From: Climacteris rufus
Taxonomy: Eukaryota; Chordata; Aves; Passeriformes; Climacteridae
Assembly: GCA_013398175.1 (NCBI GenBank)
Contig: VZRZ01003056.1
Span: 118,588-182,587, forward strand
Direction of reading: 5' to 3'
Length of the DNA stretch: 64,000 nucleotides
The notes beneath the pieces are model-generated. The model was given only the letters and a program-made list of their open reading frames with translations, was not told the DNA's origin and made no database searches. The position numbers and the translations under genes are program-made. Each line of letters opens with the position of its first letter. Position 1 is the first letter of the stretch. Positions 36,596 to 49,364 of the stretch are shown here, piece after piece.

Positions 36596-37431
36596 CTGGG
36601 TCCTGTCTGTGCCAGATGGAATTCATATGCAGGCTTTGATCATTTCTAACATGCCTTGATAGAGAGGGAGGTCTGGAAGGCTCCCTTCTTTCTGCCTTTT
36701 TTTTTTTTCTCCTTTCTAGAATATAATTCTGGTTAATTTTTAACAGCCTCAATTAAAAAACAATTCTCAAGATTCCTCCCCCTAAAGTCATTCTGACTTT
36801 CTCCCTTTGATGTCACATTTCTTCCATCTTCTCTCATGCTTATCTTGAAAGCAACTGTGTTGTTTGTGAAGGTAAGAAAATCTTAAGCAATTTTCTCTTT
36901 CAGAAAGTCTCCCTAATTATGCACGCTCATCCTCATCTGTTTCAGAGGCAAGACTGATACTGGTGTGTGTTTATTTAAACTCCTGGATCCTGGCCTTTCA
37001 GCAGTGGTGGCTGCTTACAGAATTAGTAGTACACACCTCCCTGTGTGCAGAGGCACTGAAGGTTTGTTTGGGAGAAGATGTACCTAGAAGTGATTTGCCT
37101 GAGCAAAAGTGCAGCCTGGCTACACGGATGTGTCCCTGGGAGAGGGAAAACATAAGTGACCTCATCCCTTCAGCAGCATCCCCTGGCTGGGTCCTACACT
37201 GTTCTGGTTTGCACCAGTGATGGTGTTCTCATAGTCATTATTTTCTTAGATCAAACAAACCAGTTTTATCTTTCTGGATAGTTTAGTTAAGGCTGGGACA
37301 AGGAAACGGCATCTTCAGGTCTAAATCATAATAGAAAGTTCCCAAAATTGCCATTTCAAATACTGCAGGCAGAGCATGCACGTGGTGTCCCTGTGCTGCT
37401 GTGACTGCTCCTGTCACAGAAAATTACTTGT
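36596..37431. other. Intergenic sequence between SEC61A2 and NUDT5 3' ends
   Basis: The two genes converge here. This stretch holds a T tract near 36699-36709 and nothing else I recognise. Confidence 0.6.
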
Positions 37432-37760
37432 AGTTCATAGGATATTCTACAATTCTATGATTTTGAGTTGGAAGGGACGCCCAGGGCTCATTGAGTCCAA
37501 CTCCTGGCCCTGTGCAGGACACCCAAGAATCACACCATGTGCCCAGGAGTACTGTCCAAATGTTTCTTGGACTCTGTCAGGCTTGGTGCTGTGACCACTT
37601 CCCTGGGGAGCCTGTTCAGTGCCCAGCCACCCTCTGGGTGAAAAACCTTTTCCTGTTACCCAACCTAAACCTCCCCTGGCTCAGCTTCAGGCCATTCCCT
37701 CAGGTCCTGTCCCTGCTCACCAGGGAAGAGATCAGTGCCAGCTCTTGTGATTCCCATCAT
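37432..37760 (-). mobile_element. CR1 LINE 3' fragment, antisense
   Basis: Begins with an antisense tail ('attctacaattctatgattt') and continues through 'gagttggaagggacgcccag', 'gagtccaactcctggccct' and 'ggctcagcttcaggccattc'. It is inserted between the converging SEC61A2 and NUDT5 3' ends. The 156-codon plus-strand open frame crossing it is a by-product of the repeat. Confidence 0.9.
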
Positions 37761-37969
37761 GGGGGAGTTGCAGACCACCCCTCTCCAGGTGTTTTGAGTT
37801 GTTTGAGTGCTGCTGTTTGTGTGTGTGGGCAAGAGATCCGTGCTTGTTCTGCCACCTGCCTCCTTTGGAACACTTGGTGGTGCAGCACCAGCCACAGTTA
37901 CTACCTAAGTATCTTTCTTACACTGAACTGTAAGTGCAGAGAGGAATCTAGCGAGAAATGAGCCATTCT

Positions 37970-38198
37970 GAAAATTAACCAGTATTTTTATTATGGATAT
38001 TCTGTCAAGGCTTGATAGAGCAGTTAGAAGAAACAGTTTTTGTCAGTTACGTAATTCCAAATAAAAAATACCAGAATCATTCCTACACATACTTTTTTGT
38101 GCTCTACACATAAAGCAAAGGACCTTGATTACAAGAAGAGTTGTACTTCTAAGCCATTGACTTGGGCAGTTTACAACTGAATTTCTCATTGTCCAGTT
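37970..38198 (-). terminator. NUDT5: NUDT5 3' UTR with a polyadenylation signal at 37987-37992
   Basis: On the minus strand an AATAAA (TTTATT on the given strand) lies ~210 bases past the NUDT5 stop and is the first canonical signal met. The resulting 3' UTR would be short, and the exact cleavage point is inferred. Confidence 0.6.
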
Positions 38199-41100
38199 CT
38201 AGAACTTCATGAAAGGAACTTGGAGGGGTTTTTCTGCTGCGCGCTTCAGAGCCAGCGCGTAGGTGTAAACCCTGGCATCTACTGCCAGCTGCTCCTCTGC
38301 CACCAGCTCTGAAAATAGAAGGAGAAAGTATGAGATGCTGTTAAAGCCTCACCTCTACAGAAATATGTCCTTGGCTAAAATGAAGATGTGTAGCATTCCA
38401 AACACCTCTTGCTGTCACTAACTCATACCTGGCCATGTCTCTCACAGCTTTTTGCTTAACATACAGTGTTCTAGGGTGAGAAATACCACGAGGAGCCCTG
38501 GGAAGAGGAGGGATTCTTGAAGCTCACCTTAGTGCATTTAATGTGTCAGAAAGCTCTTACCATCAATTCTTTGCAGTAGGTCATTCTTTGGAAGTGAAAT
38601 AACTTCCACAAATTCTAGGAGAGAAGAAAAGTATTTACACACCCTTAAATTAGTGAACAGTAGAGAAATTCACCTCAGTGTCCTGTTACTGCAATTTAGG
38701 AGAAAGAAATTGACTTAGTGCTCATCACCATCCAAAAGCTGTGAGGTCAATTAAAAAGGCCAATTAAATGGGGGAAGACAGTGACTAGGGTCATTAAAAC
38801 ACACATCTGGCAGAAAGAAGCTGGGAAACAGCTGGGGAACAAAGTAACAGCTACAAAGGATAAGAATCCTCCTGAAAGGAGACCATCTCCCTCCTGAGAA
38901 TGGAAAGTGGATTTCTATTTGGCTTTTACTGGTACAGGAATGGATTGGAGATGCATTTCAAGACCAAACCAGCACAAAGGGTTTGTTCATGATGAATTTT
39001 TGTTGGCTTGCACCTCCCCCATCTCTGTGAATTACTTGTCTTTGGGGTTTGCTCTACAGCTGTGGGGGGGTTCAGTAATTTATATTTCCTGAGATATTGG
39101 TGCTATAGGTGCAATACTTGGAAAGATAATTGATGCAATAATGCCTCACAGGAATTTGCACATCTAGGCCAAAGTCAACCTCAGGCACGTTTGATCAGGG
39201 GCAGGAGATTACCCAAGCACAAATAAAAACCAGTTTTAACTGACTTTTTCTAAGTAAAACTTGCCATAGGAAGATCACACTTGACCTTATTGTCACAGTC
39301 ACATTACATACCTCCATCATCTGCAAGTGAAAAAAAAAAAGGCAGTAAGTTAAGGGGCTGAAATACACTGAAGTTTACAACTAAAAACCATTTGATAGCA
39401 GACTGACTGTGAGTGGCACTGTAATTACTTCCAGAGTGAAGCTACAACAGAGAGGTATCCAGATTCACAAGTGCTTATGGCCCTCAGTGAAATTTGGCAC
39501 TGGAATGTCTCATTCTGAGTGTGCCAACACCGGGCTTCCCCAGTGAATCATCCTGCTTATCAGGGCTGCAGGCTGTGACTGGAGGGATGTGCAGCATCCA
39601 AATCAGCTAGGACAGAAGAGATGCAGTGGTGGGGTCAGCGGTTTTAAACTCATTCTTTTGTTATCTTCTCCAAATTTTCAAACAAATGGTACAAAAACTC
39701 ACCAAGGTTTTGCTTGGGTCTTGTATTCTCAGCCTCATCTCCGTTAATGACGACGCTGACGATGTGTGTTGTGCTGTTGGACATCCCTGGGTCCAAGCAC
39801 AGAGCTGCCAACAAGAAATGGATGGAGAGGTTCATTGTTCAGAGCAGGAGTCAGGCACCTTGACATTTTAACAAAAGCTTTCACAGAAATGTGTCTGATA
39901 CAATAGGAGAATATATATTTGGCAAACATTGATGCTGCAAGAGTAGTAAAAACTTTGTTTCCACATGTTCTTAGAAATAATATTTCTGTAATTCTCAGCT
40001 CTTTTACAGATCCCTGGTAAGACTTTTTTTTTTACAGCCAAGTTTACTTTCCATTCCATAGCCTGAAGATTTACCTGTAAACTATCCCTTACAGACTTCC
40101 TCAGTCTCTTGGAGTCTGATTTTGCTATCACCTGTCTCCAGCCTCTCAATCCCCAGCATGCAGTTGTACCCAATAACAAAGAGTCTCAACTGCAATGCCA
40201 TTTCCTTGAAATCCTATCTAAATTGCCTTAACTTTCTACCTCCTCAAGTTTGATTTATGATCCTCATTTTGCCTTCATTTTATCTTATGTAGGAAGTATA
40301 GTTTGGCAACAATCATGTTCCAAAGACTCTCTGCATTTACTCCAATTATTCTCTCTTTTTTCTTCCCAGCTGGGGAAGCCAAGTACTGTCACCCCCCCAC
40401 AGCTGACAGGAGGGTGACCTCTGCATCATGCAGCTATTTTTTTCCTAAGTTCACAGAGGTCCAGCAATTTAGACCTTTATACTAAAATGCCAAATCACAG
40501 CTTGAATAATTGGGTTTTGTGTAAAGGATCTTAATTAACAGCAGTTTTCTCCCTACAGACATCAAACTTTTGCTTCAGACCTGTATGCTTAACAGAAGCT
40601 CAGCAACTGACTCACATCAAGGATCAGAGTTTCACTGATACATCCATGAGATGCTACCCTGCTAATCTGCATAGGCTTTGCTGCTTGGATTTTTTCCTTT
40701 GGTTGAGAGTATTTTAGACATTTAGAGCAGCCATCCAAGTCAGAATTAGCTTTGGTGGGAAAATAAGAAAAAGAAAGACCTGGAGTACATTCAATGACTT
40801 CCCCCTTGTACCCAGTTTCCTCCTTCAGCTCCCGCAGCGCAGCGCTTTCTGCTGACTCGTTTTCCTCAATGAGGCCTGGGAGATACATAACACACAAGAA
40901 CAATTAAAAGCCAACCACTTAACTGCAATACCCATCCTGAGATCTAATCAAGCTTTATGGAAGAGGGGAAACATCCTCACCACCCTGTCTTTACAGAGGA
41001 GGATAAGCGTTAGGAAGGATTCCAGGCCCTGGATTCATCATGCTGCTGCCCACATCCTTAGCTGATTATCTGCACAATCATGCTGCTTTCCCAGAAAATG

Positions 41101-44100
41101 GCATTAATATTCTCATGAGGGAAAGAAGCTGAATGCTTTGGCTCTTAGAGAAAGGAGAAGTGGAGGGAAATTTCTCCAATCTGCTAAAACAAACTCATTT
41201 TGTTCTCTTCATTATCCAATATTCCTGTTTTGGAACAGCACGCTGAGCTCAGTGTGGTTTTCCAGCCAGATCTTCATTAAGATTGACACTCCAAGCACAT
41301 CTAAACACACTGAACTCCTATGTGACTCATGCCAGTGTTTCAGTCACTTACCTGCAGGAAATTCCAAGCAGTAGCCATTGATTGGGGGCCTGAACTGCTT
41401 CACCAGGACAATGCAGTCGTAGTGCAGAGTTCTCTGTAGCACTGCTATCACTGCTACACCTACAACAGCCATGGGGGACACAAGTACAAGGAATGTGAGT
41501 GCAGCAGAAAGTGAGATTTTAGTGCCAGATCTGTAAAGGAACCCACACACTGCTACCCTGAGCATTAAACATTTAGATGTCTGCTCCAGAAGCCTGAATG
41601 ATGAATTTAAGCTCTTTATATCACACACAGTGAGAGATCCTCCAAGCTCCCCAGCAAACAGGAGGCACATGTGCCATGCAAAGCTGAGCCTCAGCCCAAC
41701 AACAGCCAGGGAATATTGGTGGGAATATCCCAAGGCTGCAGAGACTGTTTGGGAGCCTCTGTATGGAAGCCTCTGCTACACTCCTTCCATGGCTACAGCA
41801 CATCCCCAGGAGAACCCTGGCCCCTAAGAGCAGCCCCAAAGACCAGGCTGGGAGCTACCCTGTGCCAGGGCACCCATGGTGTCTGTGGGAGTGCTCCATC
41901 CTTTCCAAGGGAATACAATGACCTTGGGACAGCACTGCCCCAGTAAGGTTCTGGTTCTTCAGCCCTTGAGTAAGGATTTCATTAGCTCAGGGGTATACCC
42001 AGCTCTGCCAAGACACCTGCTCCACATCCTCATTCATCCAGGAAAAGACCAGCTTTAAATCTGAACTGTCAGTTTATCAGAAGTGCTTTCACAGGAAAGC
42101 AGTGCAAACAAAAACAGCCACCAATGTCTCACCATCAGCTGTGACTCCCTTTTTGTTGCCAGTACGTTTTACAGTTTCCCAGGTTCTGTTTAAACAGAGA
42201 AAAGAGCAAATGAATACATAAGGGATCTTCTACCCTTGCCACTTCCATTGAAAGCAAAATAAACCATCACACAGTGAGGTCTCACAAGAAAGCAACTGGC
42301 CTTAGGCAGGCCCTGTTATACACTGGCACTGTAAAATATCTACAGCATAATTTTCTTTTGCCTACTTAGGGAGGGGAGAGAAAATAGTTAATTTTAGTTA
42401 TACAAAAGATCCAGTCTTGTTGATTTTAAAAGGATACTTTGCTGCTGAACTGGGAGGCACTAGAGAAAGCAATCAGTACAGAATCTAACACCTTAAGGGG
42501 AGGGAACTAAAGGTATGTTGTCACATCTAGATAAATACAGCAAAACTAAACTGTACAAAAGAATTGGACAGACATGATAGTATTCAAGAGGACATTAATT
42601 TGTCAGTGTTATGCAAGATCCAGCATCAACCAGCAGGGGAAAAGGAGCCCTTAATGAAGAACCAGAAAAGCCACAGGATGGACTCTGATTGTCACAGAGC
42701 AGCAGCACAGCTAGAACTTGCTTCTGTGTAGCATCTTTTCAAGGAACTGGAAATGCACCATAATCCAGGGTCCAATGTGCCCAAGAGGATTTAGGAGCCA
42801 AATTCAATCCCAGTGCTTGCACATCTGCTGGAGTGAGATTCTTTCCTCCAAACAGCAGGAACTCTGAAGGAAGCTCCCAACAGCTCTCATCCTGTGTGCA
42901 GTGTTGGGTTTGTAATGCTCATGTTCTCTGCCCTGGGCCCAGTCTGTGCAGCTGGGACTCTGCAATACCACAGAGGCAATTACCTGGTTTTACCAAAGGG
43001 ATCCGTGTAAGTTGTTTCTTCAAGCTTCAACCATTGTCTTTCTACAATTACCTAAAATAAAGAATTCTTTGTTAAATACATTATAAGATTAATCCCAAAG
43101 ATTTGAGGGCCACTTGAAAGAAAAAACACAACTATTTTTGGATTCTTTTGAAGACAAAATTTCAGTATCACAATACATGCAGGAATGTGCAACAGCATTC
43201 CTGTCGCCAATATGGAAAAATAAACGTTTACTGTAAGTTCTTGAATGCAAATTAAAAAAATAAGCCCAAGAAAGTAACTTTTCTTAAGGTGACTTTTATA
43301 ACCAAGCTTGGATGAATTCAGTGGGATTTTATGTAAGGCAAAGTCCTGAATGTTTTTAGAAGGATTTTGCAAGGCTCATGTTTCAGCTGCAAAAGGGTCC
43401 CTGGGCTGCACAGACTTAGCAGAGAGCATGGCCCAACAGCTGAGCATGCAGGACTGAAAACCAAACTACCCTGAAACTTTTCTTGCTCTGATCTCAGACT
43501 GTGGCCTTCTTTAAGTGCTGTTTTCTGCAGCTGTGAGAGTGATACATCCTTTCCTTTCAGGATTTCTCAGAGCTGCTGAGTGCTTGGCATTAACACTCTG
43601 ACCAAATGTCTTTTCTGGGCTAAATGAGTTTATTTTCCCTATGATGTTTCCTTATCTTTTATGTACTTAATTCAAATGGAAAAAATCCCTAGGTATTAGC
43701 CCAGCAGTTTACTTCTTTTATTGTAACTTGTTTTAGAATGAGTTATTTTTATTGCTTTGTCTATTACTTTGGTGGTGAATATCATCTGCTTTGCTTACAA
43801 CACCCTGACTGTTCATTCCCAAAAAAGGGAAGAATTAAATAAGATCAGCAGCTGCTTTTGTGTAAGATATTCCAGCATCAGACCACACAGTTATTGCAGA
43901 GTTACAGAACCACTTCTAATGTGAGGGCCACTGACAGAGACAGGGTAAATCCTTCCCTGTATTAAGCCCACAAAATGACTGAACAAACTAACAGCTTAAA
44001 ATATGTAAGATCTAATTATAAACTTCAGTGACACCAGAGAGTACAATATTACAAATCAGAGTAACTAAGCAGCATTATAAAAAAACTCAAACAAACAGCA

Positions 44101-45134
44101 ATAAAACAAACAAAGCCATAAAAACTCCACACAAAGCCAAACAAAAAAGAGGATAAAATGGAAATGCTGCCTGCATTAAGACCCAGGTTTTAACTGAAAA
44201 CAAAAAAGGTCACAAAAATGAAATCCTTTATGCTTGTGAAATATTCATATTTAAAAAATGCCCAAGGGAAAAGACACAAGTATAATCCAAACAAATCTCT
44301 TCTTTCCTTATACCTTGAAACTGAAAGAAATTTCAAGACTGTCTTCACTCCATGGAAGAACAAATAAAAGAAGCTACATCTGTGTTACAAGAAGAGCAGG
44401 ACACTGCTGCCAAACCTGTCTTAACACCAAACGTTAACTTTTAAGAATTCACTTAAAAGGGAACAGATACAAATATAGGCACTTTAAATTAGGGTGAAAG
44501 TGCTCCTAATAAGCACCCAGAAACACCTCCAGGATCATTCCTCAGGACTGATATTATTGTTATTACTTCCTGACTGATGTGTTTGAAACAGCAATTATTT
44601 AAAATCAAACTATTTCAGAAGACATAAAAGGTGGTGCAATCCTAAATGTTAAGGCAACCCTCAGTGGTTCACCACCTTAAAGAATCAGAAAACTGATTCT
44701 GGGTTTCATGACCCCACAATTTGTGAAGTCTCTCAAAGGTATCAGCATTATTTCTGAACATTGAAAACCTCCTGAAGAGACCATACAAGAAACAGCTGCA
44801 AAATCTGGAAAAAAAATAGGCAAGCAGCTTAAAATGATGCAACACAGTAGACTTCCCTCTCCCCATCGATAATTTGTATAATTATTTCAACAAAGAGAAA
44901 TGTCACCTCTTTTAAACTCTCTGACTCTCAGGAAGAAGTGTTTTGTCTGTTGAATACATTTTTACAACCATCCAGCCTCTATAGCATTTTGTGCTCTGCA
45001 CTCACAAACACTGATCAGTCTCAAATAATTGTTATTTAACAGCAAAAGTGTCAAACCCAAGCATGCTGTACCTCTTCCTTAAGGACGACTTGTTTAGCTG
45101 TTTTTGCAACTTCTGTGGATGTCTCAGCTGCCAT
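38199..45134 (-). CDS. NUDT5: NUDT5, ADP-sugar pyrophosphatase (Nudix hydrolase), complete coding region
   Basis: Nudix hydrolase that cleaves ADP-ribose to AMP and ribose 5-phosphate, with reported roles in oxidised-nucleotide removal and nuclear ATP synthesis. Coding exons in transcript order: 45134-45072, 43051-42984, 42185-42133, 41459-41352, 40875-40780, 39804-39703, 39320-39312, 38614-38561, 38308-38199 (TAG). They total 663 nt, or 220 residues against 219 in human (from memory). Phases agree at all junctions. The protein starts MAAETSTEV and ends VPFMKF. The Nudix box is intact: G98, E104, then RELKEETGY at residues 112-120, fitting GX5EX7REUXEEXGU. LHYDCIVLVKQFRPP lies just before it and DPGMSNSTTHIVSV after it. 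A 5' non-coding exon probably lies near 49.8 kb. Odd points are a 9-nt microexon and a weak donor after the Nudix exon. Confidence 0.95.
39312..39320 (-). CDS. NUDT5: NUDT5 9-nt microexon
   Basis: On the minus strand a long T tract and 'cacttgcag' precede ATGATGGAG, followed by a GTATGT donor. Joined to its neighbours it gives CTT-GAT-GAT-GGA-GAA-TTT (LDDGEF), matching human PGDGEF at the same place. Without it the frame is kept but three residues vanish (LEF). The alignment and the strong splice sites on both sides support it as real. Confidence 0.85.
40780..40875 (-). CDS. NUDT5: NUDT5 Nudix-box exon
   Basis: A 96-nt exon coding GLIEENESAESAALREL, then KEETGYKGEVIECTP. The Nudix motif glycine, glutamates and arginine are all present, so metal binding and catalysis should be retained. 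Human has a Gly where this sequence has Asn at motif position +5, a variable position. The donor is CCAG|GTCTTT, weak at +3 to +6, and the intron stays open for ~63 codons. Confidence 0.95.
43052..45071 (-). other. NUDT5 intron between start-codon exon and next coding exon
   Basis: About 2 kb, AT-rich, with an A/AAAC-rich stretch at ~44075-44160. No exon, RNA gene or clear transposon is seen. Confidence 0.65.
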
Positions 45135-45160
45135 TTTCAGGAATGTCAGGCTTTTCCCTC

Positions 45161-48100
45161 CTGTGCAAAGTCCAGATATATATGAAACAAAGTCAATATT
45201 TGCTTTCAGTGTAAAGTTAAAAGGTTCATTTCTGCACCGTAAATTAGCAAATATAGCTTGTTGGAGAAAGTCAGGGACGTGTGATGGCAAGTTCAATTCA
45301 TGTATTCAGCTCCACCCAATGGTTTCAGAGTCAAATAATTCAAAGGAGAAATGTAAATGTGGGTCAAATCCCTGACTTGCATAGTATTAATAGTCCTATC
45401 AGCTGTCAAGTAGCTATGCTGGCTGAAAACACTTTTCTTAACTATTTAAACGTCAGACATCTATAGAGACAATTCATTTCAGTCGTTTCATTCTGTTCTG
45501 GGTGAAATGCTCTGTCAACACTGTGTGGACAACAGGACTATGCACTCCACTGTGAAAGTGGCAAAAACCCTTATACCAAGAGGACTTGAGTGGTAAAAAC
45601 TGTCTGCTGTTAAGAATCAGACCTAGAACCTACCTCCCCCCTACAGCACAAACAAACAGGTAAATGACTCAATCCTTCCACTAAAAAACAAGGTCAAAAA
45701 ACCCACACGTGTTGTGAGTGCAGGCAGCACGTGGAGCTGGTGGGACCAAAGCAGCTCAGCCTCCTCCTGGGCATGATGTGCCCAACACTGTGCAAAAAGC
45801 AGTTTAAGACATGACCAAAGCATCTCAGCCTCCTCCTGGGCATGATGTGCCCAACACTGTGCAAAAAGCAGTTTAAGACATGGCCAAAGCAGCTCAGCCT
45901 CCTCCTGGGCATGATGTGCCCAACACTGTGCAAAAAGCAGTTTAAGACATGGCCAAAGCAAGGCTCTGCACCTGCAGAGCCTCAGCCTGCATCCCCAGCA
46001 AGGTGAGATTATCCACTCTCTCCAGCCAGTGCCAGCCTCAAGGCCCAGCAGGCAGCAGAACAATGGGATGGATTAGAGAAGATGTGTTAGAGACTGACCC
46101 TGTGCCACTGTGCAGCTCCAGGGCACTGTCAGCACAGCAACTTCTGCCCTCTCTGATAGTAACCTGTAATACTGGAATCCTGAAAATCATCATGAATCCT
46201 AAGCAAAAACCAGTGAAAAGAAACAAAGCAGTTTAAACAGCAGGAGAGATGAGATAAATCTTAAAGATCTCCATCATCCATAGCATTGATGGTCATAAAC
46301 TGTCCACAAAGTCAAGAGGAATCTTTCTATGACTCCACCTATGGGTTAACAAGGCTCTGTGTGGTCTCCAGCACTGAACAGTACCAAAGTGTGTGAAGAC
46401 CTTCTCTGTCACACCCAATTTTAGCACTTCCATTTTTTACTTCATCTTCATCCTTTCATGGCAACACTAGCTGCACATTTATGAAACGTGGAAGAGGAAC
46501 AATCAGCTTCTTACATATTGGATTGACATTTAATTTCACTAAGGAGTTAACAGGAACAGGCAGAACTAAACTAAGGTACATAAATCCATTTCCTCAGTCT
46601 GTACACTGGGCAGGCTCTTTCTTAATTCCTAAGGCAATGTTTTTGGATGAAGGAGGTCATGGAGGTCAAACATTCAGATTGGTTTTATGTAAAATAATCT
46701 TGGAAAGAAACCCTGACCTGTTAAACCCAATTCTGTTCCTTCAAAAATATGTTCAATAATATTCTCTTAAAGCAATGAAACTCCTTTGGAAAACTACAAA
46801 GGTTTATTATCTACCTCACTGCTAATTGTATTTGTTCAAGGATCTCACTTGCTTATGTTCCAGTTTCTATCCCATGTTAGTTCAGTCAGTTGTTATCCAT
46901 TTGTCCTTGAGCCAGCAATGTTTGGAACTCTCTTCTCTGAGGATTCAAGAGTTTTATCTGGACAGTGGCCATAGTCTCTTGCTGTGACTCTCAAATACAA
47001 GATCAGGCTTTCTACCAAATTTATGCAAAAGAAGCACAGCCCAGGGCAGCAGTTCCAAGAGGATCCTGGTCATCCAGAGGAAACAGTCAAAGGAGGCTCT
47101 GTGTGATGCCTTTCAAAACATAAAAGCCTCACATACCCACCTACAACAAATTCACCTCCTCCTTCTGGGAAGAATTATAGCCTTCTGCATTGTCAATATA
47201 AACATATCAAGGGAGCACAGAGTGAAGCATATCCTTGTTAAAATTGGTTTTGGATTGGGCTAAGTCTTCCTCGTTTAGTCTCTCCTCACAGGAAATCCTG
47301 TTCCACTGATCACACTAATCCTTCTGCACAAGCTTGCAAGTGTCAGTGTTCTCTTTCTAAAACGTGGATTACACAGTTGAAACCTGAATCCCACAAGCAG
47401 CTGTAGTAATGGTTTGTACAACAGCATTAACATTCACCTACCTCAGTTACAAATACTGGAACCTCATCTCATGGCAGAAACTCTTTTCAACACAGCTTGC
47501 TCTCTTCTGAGAGATTCAAGAGTGACTTTCTACTTCAAATAACAAAAAAAAATACACACTTTCAGTGGCTTGAGTTATCACTAAAATCGAAAATGGGTGA
47601 ACACCTCAAAGAGAGGCAAAGGCTGATCTATCCCAGCTTCTGTAGTTTGGGCCTCCTCCACAAGTGGGTGCAGTAACTCTGTGTACAGCAACATTTTCAA
47701 AAGTTCCACCAAAAAAGTAATTTTTTCCAGATTCAGCTGGTTGTATAGCAGTGAGAATTTCTGCTGTTAGAAAGCTTGGTTTGGTTAAATGAAGGCTGCA
47801 ATTCTGGTATCTCACGTGACTCATGCTGTCAAGAGTGGCAACATCTTTTGTGCATAAACAAAATGAGCTGCAACTGAAAATTAACACTGAAATGTTGGCT
47901 TTCTAAAGCCCTGTTCAGCTTTCAGAACAGGCCTTGTCTTGCAGCCCTCTGACAGGAAAGTTATTCTTCTATCTCATAAAATTCCCCCTGCATCATTTGA
48001 GTTTAAAATGCAACACAGCTGGCACAGCAGCCTGGGAACCTGTCTACCTGGCTTAGGATGACATGAGCTCTAAGAATATACAAGTTTAATAGCTATGAAT

Positions 48101-49364
48101 GCAATCTTAAGAATATGTCAAAGTGCCCACATTTATCAGCTGCCTAACACAAATCAACAGCACTTAAACTATCAAATATGGGGGAAAATACATGTTTTCT
48201 ACTTTCTCTGGTTGTTTTTGTACCCAGTGTTACAGGGTGCTGCTGGCAAATCGTGCTATTTCTTCCATTTATTTCATACTGGGGTTAAACTCAGTCCTGA
48301 AAAAGCCATGCCATTTATAAAACATATAAAACTTTAGTCCCATTGCTTATTCCTTTATCGAGTACCTTCCTTTCAAGCCAACACCCAGTCATTCCGCAGT
48401 TTCCAAATTATCCTTCCCAAGAGTCAAAATCTTAAGCCAACCAAGGTCTGTGAATCAGCTCAAGAGAAGCCAAGGTATCAGAACTATAATATCAAGACTT
48501 ACATAGATGGATTACCTTTCTAAATCACTTTTTAGTAATATTCTCTGATCCAAACTCACTTTTCAGATGACAGCAACCAGATTTAATGGAAGGTCAGCAA
48601 TGGTAAACTCAAGGTAAAACAACATATAGATTTTCTTGTACAGAATGTGCAAAAGAGACACTGGCAACATTTTATGTACTGTTTACCCAACAGTACTCTG
48701 AGGTAGGTTAACTGAAGATAAAAATCACTAAAACTTGTAAATCACTTTAAACTTGTTACACAGTGCACTTCAGCACTCTGGTTTTAGAAGCAATATAAAT
48801 TACATAGCAATTAAGTTGAGGGGAGAGAGGAAGAAAAGTGGGAGGGATGTGTCATTTCATCACGGTTTTAGCAGCAGGGATGACCCCCTCCGTGCCAAGT
48901 CAAATACGGAAAAATAACTGCAGGGCAAACACCAACAAGCACTGTTTCACAGAAACAGAAGAGGGTTAGCAGCAGCTCCAAGTTATCAAACTTCCCGAGG
49001 GCTGGGGAGACTCCCCCAAAATGCAGATGTGAGAGCACACGAGGAAACATTGTACGGGAACAGCACCGTGCAGGGGACACAGGCACAGACACAACAGCAG
49101 AACCATCGGGCTTCAAAAAAAGAAAACCCGTACCGCTCTGTTAATACTTGACTTGGGAAACAAAATGAAATAGTGGTTGATGAAAAACTCAACACCGGCC
49201 AACAGCGTGTGCTCACAGCCCCGAAAGCCAAAGGTGTCCTGGGCTGCATGCAAAGATGCTGCCTTTCTGCTCTGGCCGCCCGCAGCAGCGAACAGATCCC
49301 TGTCCCCAACACAACAGGGACATGGAACTGGCAAGTCCAGAGGAGGCCACCAAGTTGCTACGGG
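45161..49364 (-). other. NUDT5 intron 1, ~4.6 kb
   Basis: Upstream of the exon that carries the start codon. The likely acceptor is 'ctttgcacag' at 45161-45170 on the minus strand, leaving a ~26-nt 5' UTR piece in that exon. The intron contains the 69-bp minisatellite and the CR1 element near the promoter. Otherwise I see no exon or RNA gene. Confidence 0.6.
45745..45960. repeat. 69-bp minisatellite, 3.1 copies
   Basis: Three adjacent units at 45745-45813, 45814-45882 and 45883-45951, plus a 9-base start of a fourth. Each runs from 'ccaaagca' through 'ctcctcctgggcatgatgtg' and 'cccaacactgtgcaaaaagc' to 'gacatg'. Units differ at only 2-3 positions, indicating recent duplication or homogenisation. 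It lies in NUDT5 intron 1. Confidence 0.95.

Noticed and set aside
37491..37961. 156-codon plus-strand ORF between SEC61A2 and NUDT5
   Set aside because: Most of it is an antisense CR1 fragment, and the peptide has no protein family resemblance.
45745..45960. Regular repeats considered as a CRISPR-like array
   Set aside because: The units abut with no unique spacers, and the locus is a vertebrate intron. It is a minisatellite.
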